A stretch of 64,000 bases of DNA, from NCBI GenBank assembly GCA_021780695.1, contig JAJXYD010000001.1, positions 124,001 to 188,000 on the forward strand. The letters run 5' to 3'. The notes under the pieces are model-generated. The model worked only from the letters and a program-made list of their open reading frames with translations, had not been told where the DNA came from and made no database searches. This DNA is from Deltaproteobacteria bacterium. GTDB lineage: Bacteria > Desulfobacterota > Syntrophobacteria > Syntrophobacterales > Syntrophobacteraceae. Numbering within the stretch: position 1 is the stretch's first letter; each line of letters begins with the position of its first letter. Positions 43,584 through 52,512 of the stretch are shown piece by piece. The translations under genes were made by a program, and so were the position numbers.

Positions 43584-46500
43584 TCACCTGTCAAGTACGC
43601 TTCGCATCATCTGAAGCAAGGTCTTAATGGAAAATGGTTTCTGCAAAAAGTGGATATCCTCGTCGAGGATGCCGTGATGGGCGATAACGTTTGCCGTGTA
43701 GCCCGACATGAAAATGATCCTGATCTCGGGCATGAGTTGGGCAAGTTTGTCTCTAAGGTCTTTGCCGTTCATTTCCGGCATTACCACATCGGTAATGACC
43801 AGTTGGATGGGACCGGGGTGGCCTTGGACCATCTCAAGGGCTTTCGTCGGACTTTCGGCCGCGAGGACCTCGTAGCCGTAGCGTTCCAAAACATTCTTTA
43901 CAAGGGCCAGTATCGGCGCCTCGTCTTCCACCACAAGCACGGTTTCCTTTCCCCTCAGGTTTTTTTCCAAAAGCGCGGCAGGCTTCTCCGTGGCTTGCTC
44001 TCTGGCGCGGGGCAGATATATTTTGAACGTTGTTCCTCTACCCGGTTCACTGTAGACGTTGATGAAACCATGGTTTTGCTTGACTATGCCGTATACTGTG
44101 GCCAATCCCAGCCCGGTTCCCTCACCCATGCCCTTGGTGGTGTAAAAGGGTTCGAAGATCTTTTCCCTGATCTCCTTAACCATTCCGCAGCCGTTGTCGC
44201 TTACGGCAAGCATTACGAACTCTCCGGGTAAAAAATCCGGATGGTTGGCGCAGTAGTCGTCGTCAAAGGTTATGGTCCCTGTTTCGATGGTTACCTTGCC
44301 CGTTCCGGAAATCGCGTCACGCGCATTGACGCAAAGGTTGGCAAGTATCTGATCGATTTGGCCGGGGTCGACTTTGACCGGCCAGGGATTGTTCGCCGGA
44401 ACCCAGACGAGATCGATGTCTTCGCCGATCAACCGGCGCAGCATTTTAGTCATCCCTTCCACTGTCTCGTTCAGATTGACTACCCTCGGGGAGATTGTCT
44501 GCCTGCGGGCAAAGGCCAGCAATTGCCTGGTCAGGTCCGCCGAGCGATTGGCGGCTTTCATTATCTCGCTCAGGTCGGGAAAAAGCTCATGTGTCTGGTC
44601 AATTTGCCCCATGGCTATTTCGGCATGGCCAAGGATCACGCCCAGCATGTTGTTAAAGTCGTGTGCCACTCCGCCCGCGAGCCTTCCTACAGACTCGAGC
44701 TTCTGCGCCTGGTTTAACTGGGACTGCAGCATCTCCTTTTCTTCCTCGTTTCTTTTGGCGATACTGATATCCCGCGCCGTGGACAATACCCCTTTCTTGC
44801 CTCGAAAGTCGAAGATCCGGTTACTGATCTCCACGGGAATGCGCTGCCCGTCCTTGGTGATATGGACCCCTTCCCACGTACAATGGCCGTTTTGATAGAG
44901 TTTCTCCATCCTGCGGGGCAGGTCCGGGAGCGTCTCCGGAGCGTCGATGTCGACTGTGCTCATTTGCAGCAGCTCTTCGCGCGTGTAGCCCAGCCTCTTG
45001 CAGGCGACCTCGTTTACCTCTATGAAAATCCCGGGCATTGCGTCCGTGGCTTCCAGATGAACGAATACGGCATCGTTTATATTGTCGAAAAGACGATGAT
45101 ATTTTTCCTCGCTCTCGCGCAGCAGCCGTTCGGCCTCCTTGCGCTCCGTTATGTCATGAATGATGAAGTGGTAGAGAACCTTGTCGTGCACCGCGATTCT
45201 GCTTTTAAAGACCTCTACGTCTCGCGCGGAGCCGTCAGCCAGACGATGACGACGTTCACAATGCATAACTTGCCGGCATTGGAACTCATCCATCGCATTG
45301 TGGGGAAAGTCGATGAGGTCCTCGATATTCATGCGCAGCAGTTCTTCCTTGGACCATCCATAGTAGGCCGCCGCGGCTTTGTTTGCATTTTGAATGTTTC
45401 CCGTATCGGGATCGATGATCAGTTTAACCGCGGAATGGTCATCGAAGATGTTTCTAAACAGCTCCTCTCTTTCGCGCAGTGAGGCTTCGATTCCCTTTCG
45501 CTCGGTAATGTCCTGGATGGTTCCGTACACCATCCTCTGGGGGGGTGAATATTCCACAACTGATTGAATGTCCACGATCTTCCCATCGGAAGGCCTTCGA
45601 ATCTTAAATTCCACATTATAGGCCTTGCCTTCTTCAATGAGTTCCCTTAAAGCCTTGTCGAGCAGAGGGCGGTATTCAGGCAGGGGGATCTTTTGCACTT
45701 CGGTAATAGTCCAGGGCCCGTTTCTCAAACCGTAAATGATTGCGGCACCCTCGGATGCATAGACTTCATTGTTTGCCAGGATAAACTCGAAGTTGCCGAT
45801 ACCGGCCACCAGTTCCGCTCTGCGAAGCCGCTTTTCGCTGGTTCGCAGCTCCTCGACGGCAAGCCTTGCAGCCTCCTCGGTTTGCTTGCGATCGGTTATA
45901 TCGCGCACCACCCCTTCAATCCCCAGCGTCTTGCCCTGCCTGTCTTTGAGGCAAATGCCGGTAAACGAGGCGTAAAAAGGAGAGCCGTCCTTTCTTCGGA
46001 GCATCAGCTCATAATCGCGGACCATGCCGTCTTTGAGAAGCTTCCCAATCATTTTCCTACGTTCGGATAAATACATCATAAAGGAGTTGACGTGCATGCC
46101 CGTTATTTCTTCGCAGGGCGCTCCGTAGAGCTCGGAGGCAGAGGGGCTTACCATGGTGATAAAACCTTTTCTGTCCGTGCGGTAGAAAACGTCGCGCATG
46201 TTTTCAACCACGCTTCGGTAAAGCTCTTCACTTTCCTTGAGCATTTCCTGCGTTTTCTTGATCTCTGTGATATCCCTTACAGTTTCGATCGCTCCGATAA
46301 TCTTGCCTGCGCTGTCGTACAGGGGGCTGGCCTTACAGGATAGAACATGCATTGTACCACCCCTTAAGGGAACATATGCTTCTGCCAGCAGAATATCTCC
46401 ATCCTTATCGACATAAGAATAGTGGTTAAGAATTGCTTCGTTTCCCTCTATTGCCGCATCTGCAAGAATTGGTCTTCTATAGCCGTAAAACGGTAAGGCA

Positions 46501-47498
46501 TATTCATAATTTCCTTTCCCGATAATGTCTTCGGCCTTAATGCCCGTTAGTTTTTCTTGCGCCTTGTTCCAGATTATGATTTTTCCCTCCAGATCAACAG
46601 CGAAGGTTGGATCGGGCAGAAAGTCGATAAGCTGGGAAAGTCTTTCCCTGGACTCATGCAAGGACCTTTGGGCAAGTTTGCGGTCGGTTATGTCGTCGAT
46701 CGTAACCAAAACTTTTTCTGAATCATCATCGCGTAGCAGGGCAGTGCTTATCAAAATGTCACGGGGAATATCTTTTGAACCGCTTCGGACCAGGATTCGT
46801 GCCTCCACGTCGTGGACCTCCCGGCCTGTAGCCAATGTCCCTTTTATAGTCGCGCTAATCGTACAATCTTCGCAGCCGCTATTTTCCCCGCACCCCTTAT
46901 CCTCGAGCGAATTCAAACAACCCAATACCGTACCGGGAAGAAGCCCGGGGATTTGCTCCGGGGGTCTGCCGGCAAAAGTTGCTCCCTTCCGGTTGATTTT
47001 TGTCACACGACCTTCTCTGTTTACGAGCATCGCCAGATAGGGCATGCTTTCAAACATTTTTGCCAGTGTTTCCCTCTGGGCGATTATTTCCTCTTCGGCC
47101 GCCTTACGACGGGAAATATCGTCAACGCACCAGATCACCCCCTTGTTTAGATCGGGAGGATTGGCAGGATCGGTCGCATTGCCCGATAAGCTGCACCATA
47201 CCGGCGTTCCGTCTTTTTTCCTTAGTTGGTATTCAACCTGTATCTGAACTCCCCGTGTCAGGGGCTTGTAGAACTTTTCTCCATAATCGAGGTAGTGCTC
47301 TTCGGAAAGATGGATCGCCCGCATGCTGAGGCCCGCCATTTCCTCCGGACAATCGTAGCCCAGGATATCGGCTAACCGCCGGTTGCACCTGTAAAGGAGC
47401 CTGTAGTCCTTTAAGAACATTATTCCAATCTGGCTTTTTTCAAAGACTACTCTGAATTCATCCTGATAGCTGGTGTCTTCTCGACCGCCGGTTTCCAT
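43584..47498 (-). CDS. Hybrid histidine kinase with seven PAS domains and receiver domain
   Basis: Encodes 1304 residues with no membrane helix, so it is cytoplasmic. Seven PAS/PAC units run through about residues 10-910, several ending in the DITERK/DITDRK pattern. The second contains a Cys cluster (LGCLNSLEDKGCGENSGCED). The HisKA domain has H946 in LAGGVAHDFNNMLG, followed by N, G1 and G2 boxes (NLCVNARDAI, SDNGCGM, GEGTGLGLATVYG). The receiver domain ends the protein with D1237 in VITDVVMPEMNG. ATG 47498 follows AAAGGA; the frame is open upstream to a TTG at 47678 with no Shine-Dalgarno sequence. It lies downstream of the MscS-CNBD gene on the same strand. Confidence 0.9.
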   Translation of the reverse strand: METGGREDTSYQDEFRVVFEKSQIGIMFLKDYRLLYRCNRRLADILGYDCPEEMAGLSMRAIHLSEEHYLDYGEKFYKPLTRGVQIQVEYQLRKKDGTPVWCSLSGNATDPANPPDLNKGVIWCVDDISRRKAAEEEIIAQRETLAKMFESMPYLAMLVNREGRVTKINRKGATFAGRPPEQIPGLLPGTVLGCLNSLEDKGCGENSGCEDCTISATIKGTLATGREVHDVEARILVRSGSKDIPRDILISTALLRDDDSEKVLVTIDDITDRKLAQRSLHESRERLSQLIDFLPDPTFAVDLEGKIIIWNKAQEKLTGIKAEDIIGKGNYEYALPFYGYRRPILADAAIEGNEAILNHYSYVDKDGDILLAEAYVPLRGGTMHVLSCKASPLYDSAGKIIGAIETVRDITEIKKTQEMLKESEELYRSVVENMRDVFYRTDRKGFITMVSPSASELYGAPCEEITGMHVNSFMMYLSERRKMIGKLLKDGMVRDYELMLRRKDGSPFYASFTGICLKDRQGKTLGIEGVVRDITDRKQTEEAARLAVEELRTSEKRLRRAELVAGIGNFEFILANNEVYASEGAAIIYGLRNGPWTITEVQKIPLPEYRPLLDKALRELIEEGKAYNVEFKIRRPSDGKIVDIQSVVEYSPPQRMVYGTIQDITERKGIEASLREREELFRNIFDDHSAVKLIIDPDTGNIQNANKAAAAYYGWSKEELLRMNIEDLIDFPHNAMDEFQCRQVMHCERRHRLADGSARDVEVFKSRIAVHDKVLYHFIIHDITERKEAERLLRESEEKYHRLFDNINDAVFVHLEATDAMPGIFIEVNEVACKRLGYTREELLQMSTVDIDAPETLPDLPRRMEKLYQNGHCTWEGVHITKDGQRIPVEISNRIFDFRGKKGVLSTARDISIAKRNEEEKEMLQSQLNQAQKLESVGRLAGGVAHDFNNMLGVILGHAEIAMGQIDQTHELFPDLSEIMKAANRSADLTRQLLAFARRQTISPRVVNLNETVEGMTKMLRRLIGEDIDLVWVPANNPWPVKVDPGQIDQILANLCVNARDAISGTGKVTIETGTITFDDDYCANHPDFLPGEFVMLAVSDNGCGMVKEIREKIFEPFYTTKGMGEGTGLGLATVYGIVKQNHGFINVYSEPGRGTTFKIYLPRAREQATEKPAALLEKNLRGKETVLVVEDEAPILALVKNVLERYGYEVLAAESPTKALEMVQGHPGPIQLVITDVVMPEMNGKDLRDKLAQLMPEIRIIFMSGYTANVIAHHGILDEDIHFLQKPFSIKTLLQMMRSVLDR

Positions 47499-47701
47499 GG
47501 GGGTTCCTTTCGACTGTTTTCCTTTTGAAAACCAGCCCATGACTGGATTCTCATCGCTATCTTTTTCATGCTGGTTCTCTCGGCCCTCTTCACTGGGCGC
47601 CCCGGGCCGACAAAGGTTTCCCTCTCCGTTTCCGGCAATTTCAGTGCCGGCTACAAGATGTTCTTTGCTCTTTTCCAAAAAAACCGAAAAGGATGGCTGT
47701 G

Positions 47702-49093
47702 CTAACCGAGGTTAAAAAAACGCTTTATCCGCTCCAGAAACTTGCCTTCCTCCACTCTTATCTGCTCGCGGCGCCGGACCTGCCCGGCATGTTCTTCCAA
47801 AGCGGCCAGCCTCTCGGTAACGGTCCTGCTAAAGGCTTTGGCGAGCATGGCGTTTTCCCGGAGCAGTTTTTCAATGCCCAATTTGCCAATCTCGAGCACT
47901 TCGGATTCCTCAGCGGCTACGACATCGGCATTTCTTGGCTCCCCGGAAAAAAGAGACATCTCTCCGAAAAAATTTCCCTTTTTTAAGACGGCTATGGTCG
48001 AGTGGACCCCATTGGAACAAACCCGCACTTCGGCCCGGCCCCGACCGATTATAAACATGGAATCCCCCGCCTCGCCGCTTCGCACCATGAACTCGCCGGG
48101 GGCAAAGAGCCGCACCCGGCTATTGGTAAGAAGCGCATCCTTTTCAACCGAGGTCAGCGGCTTAAAGATGGAGACTCCCTCGATAGCGGATCGGTAGTGG
48201 GCTCCTGTTCTGCATTGGTCGTCCTCTGGTTTGATCTTGTTTAAAAGTATGTGCCGGGTGGGGAAGGGCATACTTATATTTTCGCGGTAGAAGGCGTACC
48301 AAAGCCTTTCCTTTAGCCTGGCGGAGGTATCTCCCACCTTCATGTAGTCCTTGACCCAGAAAAGGGCCACATAATCGATGCTGGATTGGCCAAAACCGCT
48401 CAGTTCAACCGTGGGCTGGGCTTCATAGGAAACGTTGGGCAGATTGAGAAGAGCCTTTTTTGCCAAAGTGATCACGGACTGGGGAGAAACCGAACAGGGG
48501 GCGGAAAAACTTACCGAATGACGGTGAAGACCCTCGTAGGGAAATACCTCTATGGGCTCTTTTGCAAGCAGGCTGTTTGGAAAGCTCAAAAGGCTGTTGT
48601 GCTGAGTGCGGATGGTAGTAGAGCGCCAACTGACGGTTTCCACTTCTCCGGTCTGCCCCGCGAACCGGATGCTGTCCTTGATTTTAAAGGGCTGTTCTAT
48701 GTGCAGGGAGGCCCCGGCGAAAAAATTACCGAGAGTATCCTGCAAGGCCAGGCCTATTACCACGGAGACCGCGGCCGAGGTAGCCACCAACCCGGTCACA
48801 TCGTATTTTAGCACCAGCCCGAAGATGAGCATCACCAACACGGAATAACAGACCAGGGAAAACATGATCTTTAGAAGGCCTGGAGCTTCCCGTCCTGTGC
48901 GTTTGAGATAGAGAATGTCGAAAATAAGATAGCTGCACGCTCTTACGGTCGTCATGCCCAGAAGCGCATAGCAAAATGCAAGCAGGTTCCTGAAGCCCTG
49001 CTCATGAAACCGGCCCGCCGGCAAAGCCCTGAGAATGAAATAAGCTAAAAAGCCTGCCAGCGTGGCCGCGGCCGGCCATATCGTCTTTTTCAT
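47702..49093 (-). CDS. MscS-type mechanosensitive channel with cyclic nucleotide-binding domain
   Basis: Encodes 463 residues. About four membrane helices occupy residues 5-135. The pore-lining and Sm-like beta region is LVATSAAVSVVIGLALQDTLGNFFAGASLHIEQPFKIKD, the MscS core. Residues about 300-420 form a CAP-like cyclic nucleotide-binding domain, with the phosphate-binding cassette FFGEMSLFSGEPRNADVV. This layout matches bacterial cyclic nucleotide-gated (bCNG) channels. A charged helical tail ends the protein. ATG is preceded by GTGAGG. It is followed by the hybrid kinase gene in the same direction. Confidence 0.92.
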   Translation of the reverse strand: MKKTIWPAAATLAGFLAYFILRALPAGRFHEQGFRNLLAFCYALLGMTTVRACSYLIFDILYLKRTGREAPGLLKIMFSLVCYSVLVMLIFGLVLKYDVTGLVATSAAVSVVIGLALQDTLGNFFAGASLHIEQPFKIKDSIRFAGQTGEVETVSWRSTTIRTQHNSLLSFPNSLLAKEPIEVFPYEGLHRHSVSFSAPCSVSPQSVITLAKKALLNLPNVSYEAQPTVELSGFGQSSIDYVALFWVKDYMKVGDTSARLKERLWYAFYRENISMPFPTRHILLNKIKPEDDQCRTGAHYRSAIEGVSIFKPLTSVEKDALLTNSRVRLFAPGEFMVRSGEAGDSMFIIGRGRAEVRVCSNGVHSTIAVLKKGNFFGEMSLFSGEPRNADVVAAEESEVLEIGKLGIEKLLRENAMLAKAFSRTVTERLAALEEHAGQVRRREQIRVEEGKFLERIKRFFNLG

Positions 49094-49222
49094 CTAGCCT
49101 CACATCCCTTTTGTACTATCCCATACCGCGAAATAACTCCATTTTATATCGAATGAATGCAAAATAACAGGAAGTAGAAAAGAATTGAGAGGAAATGGTC
49201 TGGGAGGCTCCAAAACCAAAGA

Positions 49223-49341
49223 GGGCGAGGCGGAAATTGCCGCCTCGCCCCCCCTGGATGGAAAACCATGCCTTTGCCTTCCACAGTCCCACACCTCGAC
49301 AGCGGATTTTACCCGGCCGTTGTGGCCCTCCGGGTAAAAAT
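49223..49341. terminator. Two hairpins in the gap downstream of the acyl-CoA dehydrogenase gene
   Basis: GGGCGAGGCGG pairs with CCGCCTCGCCC across AAATT with a short loop (49223-49250), followed on the minus strand by a T-rich stretch. ATTTTACCCGG at 49306 pairs with CCGGGTAAAAA at 49330-49340. Either could end minus-strand transcription from the acyl-CoA dehydrogenase gene. The rest of the 49094-49392 gap shows nothing else. Confidence 0.5.
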
Positions 49342-49392
49342 TGTTTTCTTCCTCTATCTTTGTGCCCTGGCAAAAGCTAAATTACCGACTGC

Positions 49393-50646
49393 CTATTCGT
49401 AGACAATTTCCTCGATAGCCTCGGCCTCCGCTGCATCGGCTTCGTAATTGCGCACGGATTGTTCCTTTCTTTTTGCAAATTCCTGATACCATTCATGGGC
49501 GATGATCATCGCCATGACTTCACTTGTTCCCGTCCAGATGGAGGCAAGCCTTACGTCCCGATACAAACGCTCCAGGGGCAATATGTTCGTGTAGCCGATG
49601 CCGCCAACGACCTGCATGGAATTATGCACTACCTTCTGGCATGCCTCGGTGATGAACTTCTTTGACTCCGAGATCATTCTGCGAACCCTCGCCCTGCCAA
49701 CCCCCGGACTGTCCACCGCCCGCGAGGTCGTATAGGCCATCGAGCGGGCAGCGTCCAAGAGCATCGCGGCTTCGCCCACCTGGAAGCTTACCCCTTGGAA
49801 TTGATTGATAATTTTTCCGAAAGCCTTGCGGCGCGTCGTATAGTTTGTCGCCACATCGAGCGCTACCCGCGCTCCCCCTATGGTCATGGCCGCAGTCCCA
49901 AGCCTCTCGGGGATCATCATGGTCGAAAAAACCGAGTATCCCCCGTTGATCTGCCCCAGGACGTTTTCCTTGGGAACTACCGCGTTTTTAAACACCAGCC
50001 TCGCCGTGCCTCCCCCGCGGCACCCCATGAGTCCATAGAGATATTTGGTCTCAACCCCCGGTCCCCGTTCGACGATAAAACAGGTAAGGGCCTGCTCGGG
50101 CTTTGCCTCAGGGCGCATATCCGTGCGCGCATAAACAAGAAAATAGTCCGCTCCCTCGCCGCCGACGATGAACCTCTTCTGCCCCGTAAGCAAAAAATGA
50201 TCTCCATTGTCTATGGCCGTTGTGGTAGCGCCGAAAAAGTCCGATCCGCCCCTTGGTTCCGTCAAACATTCCGCGGCGAACATCTCTCCCTTAAGAAGGG
50301 GAACCACATATTTTTCCTTTTGTTTGTCTGTTCCGTGAAGAACGATTGCATCGCAGACCAGGTCGGCGCCTACCCCGAAAGCGCATGCAAATTCGTATCC
50401 CAGCGTTCCGATCTCCTCGAGGATCATGCACTGCGTGGCCCAATCGACTTCCCGGCCGCCCCATGTTCGTGGATGGCGGCATCCCAGAAGATTTCTGCGA
50501 CCGGCTTCGCTCAAAAATTCTTTTGGGAATTTGATCTTGTCCGTGTCCATGTCCAAAATCATCTGCCGTGGAACCCACTTTACAAAATCGCGCACTTCCT
50601 CTCGCAGCTTCAGTTGTTGTTCGGTAAATAAAAAATCAAACGACAT
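49393..50646 (-). CDS. Acyl-CoA dehydrogenase family flavoprotein
   Basis: Encodes 417 residues with the ACAD fold: N-terminal helical domain, middle beta domain with CLTEPRGGSDFFG and FLLTGQKRFIVGG (FAD/substrate binding), and C-terminal helical domain with RRKAFGKIINQFQ and QVVGGIGYTNILPLERLYRDVR. At the site where medium-chain enzymes have the catalytic Glu (YEGT), this protein has WTGT (T372). It has E247 in PERLG, the site of the base in isovaleryl-CoA and long-chain dehydrogenases, so it probably uses that Glu. ATG has GAGGGGGAATAAG upstream. Downstream of a CoA ligase, 61 bases apart. Substrate unknown. Confidence 0.92.
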   Translation of the reverse strand: MSFDFLFTEQQLKLREEVRDFVKWVPRQMILDMDTDKIKFPKEFLSEAGRRNLLGCRHPRTWGGREVDWATQCMILEEIGTLGYEFACAFGVGADLVCDAIVLHGTDKQKEKYVVPLLKGEMFAAECLTEPRGGSDFFGATTTAIDNGDHFLLTGQKRFIVGGEGADYFLVYARTDMRPEAKPEQALTCFIVERGPGVETKYLYGLMGCRGGGTARLVFKNAVVPKENVLGQINGGYSVFSTMMIPERLGTAAMTIGGARVALDVATNYTTRRKAFGKIINQFQGVSFQVGEAAMLLDAARSMAYTTSRAVDSPGVGRARVRRMISESKKFITEACQKVVHNSMQVVGGIGYTNILPLERLYRDVRLASIWTGTSEVMAMIIAHEWYQEFAKRKEQSVRNYEADAAEAEAIEEIVYE

Positions 50647-50707
50647 CTTATTCCCCCTCGAGTTGAATATTTCCCGTTATTTTGCCTTTGTGCCCGCCGC
50701 TGTTTTT

Positions 50708-52252
50708 TTATCTTCCACAGGTCTTGCCTTGTATTTCCCGCACAAGTTTTCTGATCTCGTATTTCAGAAGCTTGCCCGAAGCGTTTCGTGGTAGTATTTC
50801 AACGAAATAGACATTGCGCGGAATTTTATATCCCGCCAGATGCAGGCGGCAAAAGTCCTGAATTTCCGAAACATCCGCGCTCTGCCCCGGTTTTAGCGCC
50901 ACCACGGCACACACCTTTTCCCCCCAATCCGGGTCTGAAACACCGACCACGGCGGCCTCCAGGATCTTGGGGAGTTTGTAGAGAACGTTTTCCACCTCTA
51001 CCGAGTAGATGTTTTCGCCTCCCGAAATGATCATGTCCTTTATCCGGTCCACAAGGGTTATGAAGCCGTCTTCGTCCACTACGGCCACATCTCCCGTATG
51101 AAGCCAGCCGTCGACAATCGTTTCGGCGGTTTCATCCTCCTGTTTGTAATATTGCTTCATCATGATTTCGCTTCGCAGCACAAGTTCGCCGTGCAAGCCT
51201 GGAGGCGTGCGGTTGCCGTCTATGTCGATCACCTTTGCTTCCGTTAGCAGCAAAGAGTGCTTTCCGGAGCATCCGGTTTTTACTCGATGGTCATCGGGGG
51301 TAAGATACACTCCGCTTGGACCCCCTTCGGTCAGGCCCGCAAGACTGTAAAATCTTTCGGTTTTAAATAAGTCCATGCTTTGTCTTACCAGCGTGGCGGC
51401 CATGGGCGCTGCCCCGTAGGCGCAGTTGCGAATCGAGGATAGATCGTACTCTTGAGACTTTGCGGCCTGTATCATCATGTTGTACATGGTCGGAACGCCG
51501 AAAAAGCAGGTAATCCGATTCTTTTCAATCGCTTCGAGCACCTTTGCCGGGCTAAACTCGCGTAAAACCCAGTGAGAGGCCCCAAGAAAGATGCCCGGAT
51601 TCAGGAAAATATTTAGTTGGGCCGAATGAAACAGCGGAGCCACATGCAGAAACCGGTCATCGACGTTAAACCCCAAAGAACCGGTGAAGGCGATGTTTCC
51701 CTTAATTGTGCGCATATGGTCGAATAAGGCCCCCTTGGGCCGCCCCGTGGTGCCGGAAGTGTAGATGATCTGCAAGTCGTCATCGGGCAGGACCTCGATT
51801 CCCGGTTCCTCCTCGCAGCTGGACAAAACATCCTCGAAAGATAAATGATCCTGCTGGTGCGAAGCCGGGTATACAATCGTATGACGGACCTCGGGAGCCT
51901 CCTTTCTTGCCTCCCGGATGATCTGTTCAAATTCCGGATCCGCAATAACCGCTACGCTGTCGGATTGCTTGAGAATATAGCCTGCTTCCCCGGCCACCAG
52001 GCGGAAATTCATCGGTACGATCACCGCTCCGATTTTGGCCAGCGCGTAGTAGCTGATCGGGAAAACATCCGTATTGGTCAACATCAGGGCTACCTTTTCG
52101 CCCTTTGCTATACCCAGTGCTCTTAGCCCGTTGGCCAACCGATTGACCGCACGATTTAACTCCTCGTAGGTATACGCGCGCTCCTCGAAGGCCAGCGCCG
52201 GTTTTTCGGGATGCCGCCGACTGTTTAAGGCCAAATAGTGACCAATGTTCAT
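50708..52252 (-). CDS. AMP-forming acyl-CoA synthetase (FadD-like)
   Basis: Encodes 514 residues of the ANL family. Motifs: QIIYTSGTTGRPKGALFDH (about 164-182), YSLAGLTEGGPSGVYL, DGWLHTGDVAVVDEDGFITLVDRIKDMIISGGENIYSVEVE, and the C-terminal catalytic Lys in NASGKLLKYEIRK. It should activate a fatty or other carboxylic acid to its CoA ester. AAAGGGAGGG precedes the ATG. First gene of a two-gene unit with the acyl-CoA dehydrogenase, which suggests that the dehydrogenase acts on the ester formed here (inference). Confidence 0.93.
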   Translation of the reverse strand: MNIGHYLALNSRRHPEKPALAFEERAYTYEELNRAVNRLANGLRALGIAKGEKVALMLTNTDVFPISYYALAKIGAVIVPMNFRLVAGEAGYILKQSDSVAVIADPEFEQIIREARKEAPEVRHTIVYPASHQQDHLSFEDVLSSCEEEPGIEVLPDDDLQIIYTSGTTGRPKGALFDHMRTIKGNIAFTGSLGFNVDDRFLHVAPLFHSAQLNIFLNPGIFLGASHWVLREFSPAKVLEAIEKNRITCFFGVPTMYNMMIQAAKSQEYDLSSIRNCAYGAAPMAATLVRQSMDLFKTERFYSLAGLTEGGPSGVYLTPDDHRVKTGCSGKHSLLLTEAKVIDIDGNRTPPGLHGELVLRSEIMMKQYYKQEDETAETIVDGWLHTGDVAVVDEDGFITLVDRIKDMIISGGENIYSVEVENVLYKLPKILEAAVVGVSDPDWGEKVCAVVALKPGQSADVSEIQDFCRLHLAGYKIPRNVYFVEILPRNASGKLLKYEIRKLVREIQGKTCGR

Positions 52253-52512
52253 GAGAACCCTCCCTTTGGAAAGTCAATCACTACTTTTGCGGTCCACACA
52301 ATCAAAATTTTTGTCATAATGGAATCGGGGATGCGAGGCTGCCGATGATGAGCGAGTCATAAGTCTTTTAGCCCTGGGAGTCGCAATATGCTAGTATAAA
52401 AGAGGTCGAGATCGGGTAAGTGAAACATACTTAACGACATGCCCCCTTGTCAAGCTAAATTTAGGTAAGCACTATGGGCTTTCGGCTTCCGCCGCGGCAG
52501 AAAGGACAAACG

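Noticed and set aside
43545-44717. Plus-strand frames of 228 and 158 codons opposite the hybrid kinase
   Set aside because: Antisense to HisKA, HATPase and receiver domains; no ribosome-binding sites and no recognisable product.
49795-50631. 278-codon plus-strand frame opposite the acyl-CoA dehydrogenase
   Set aside because: Shadow of a gene with strong family motifs on the minus strand.
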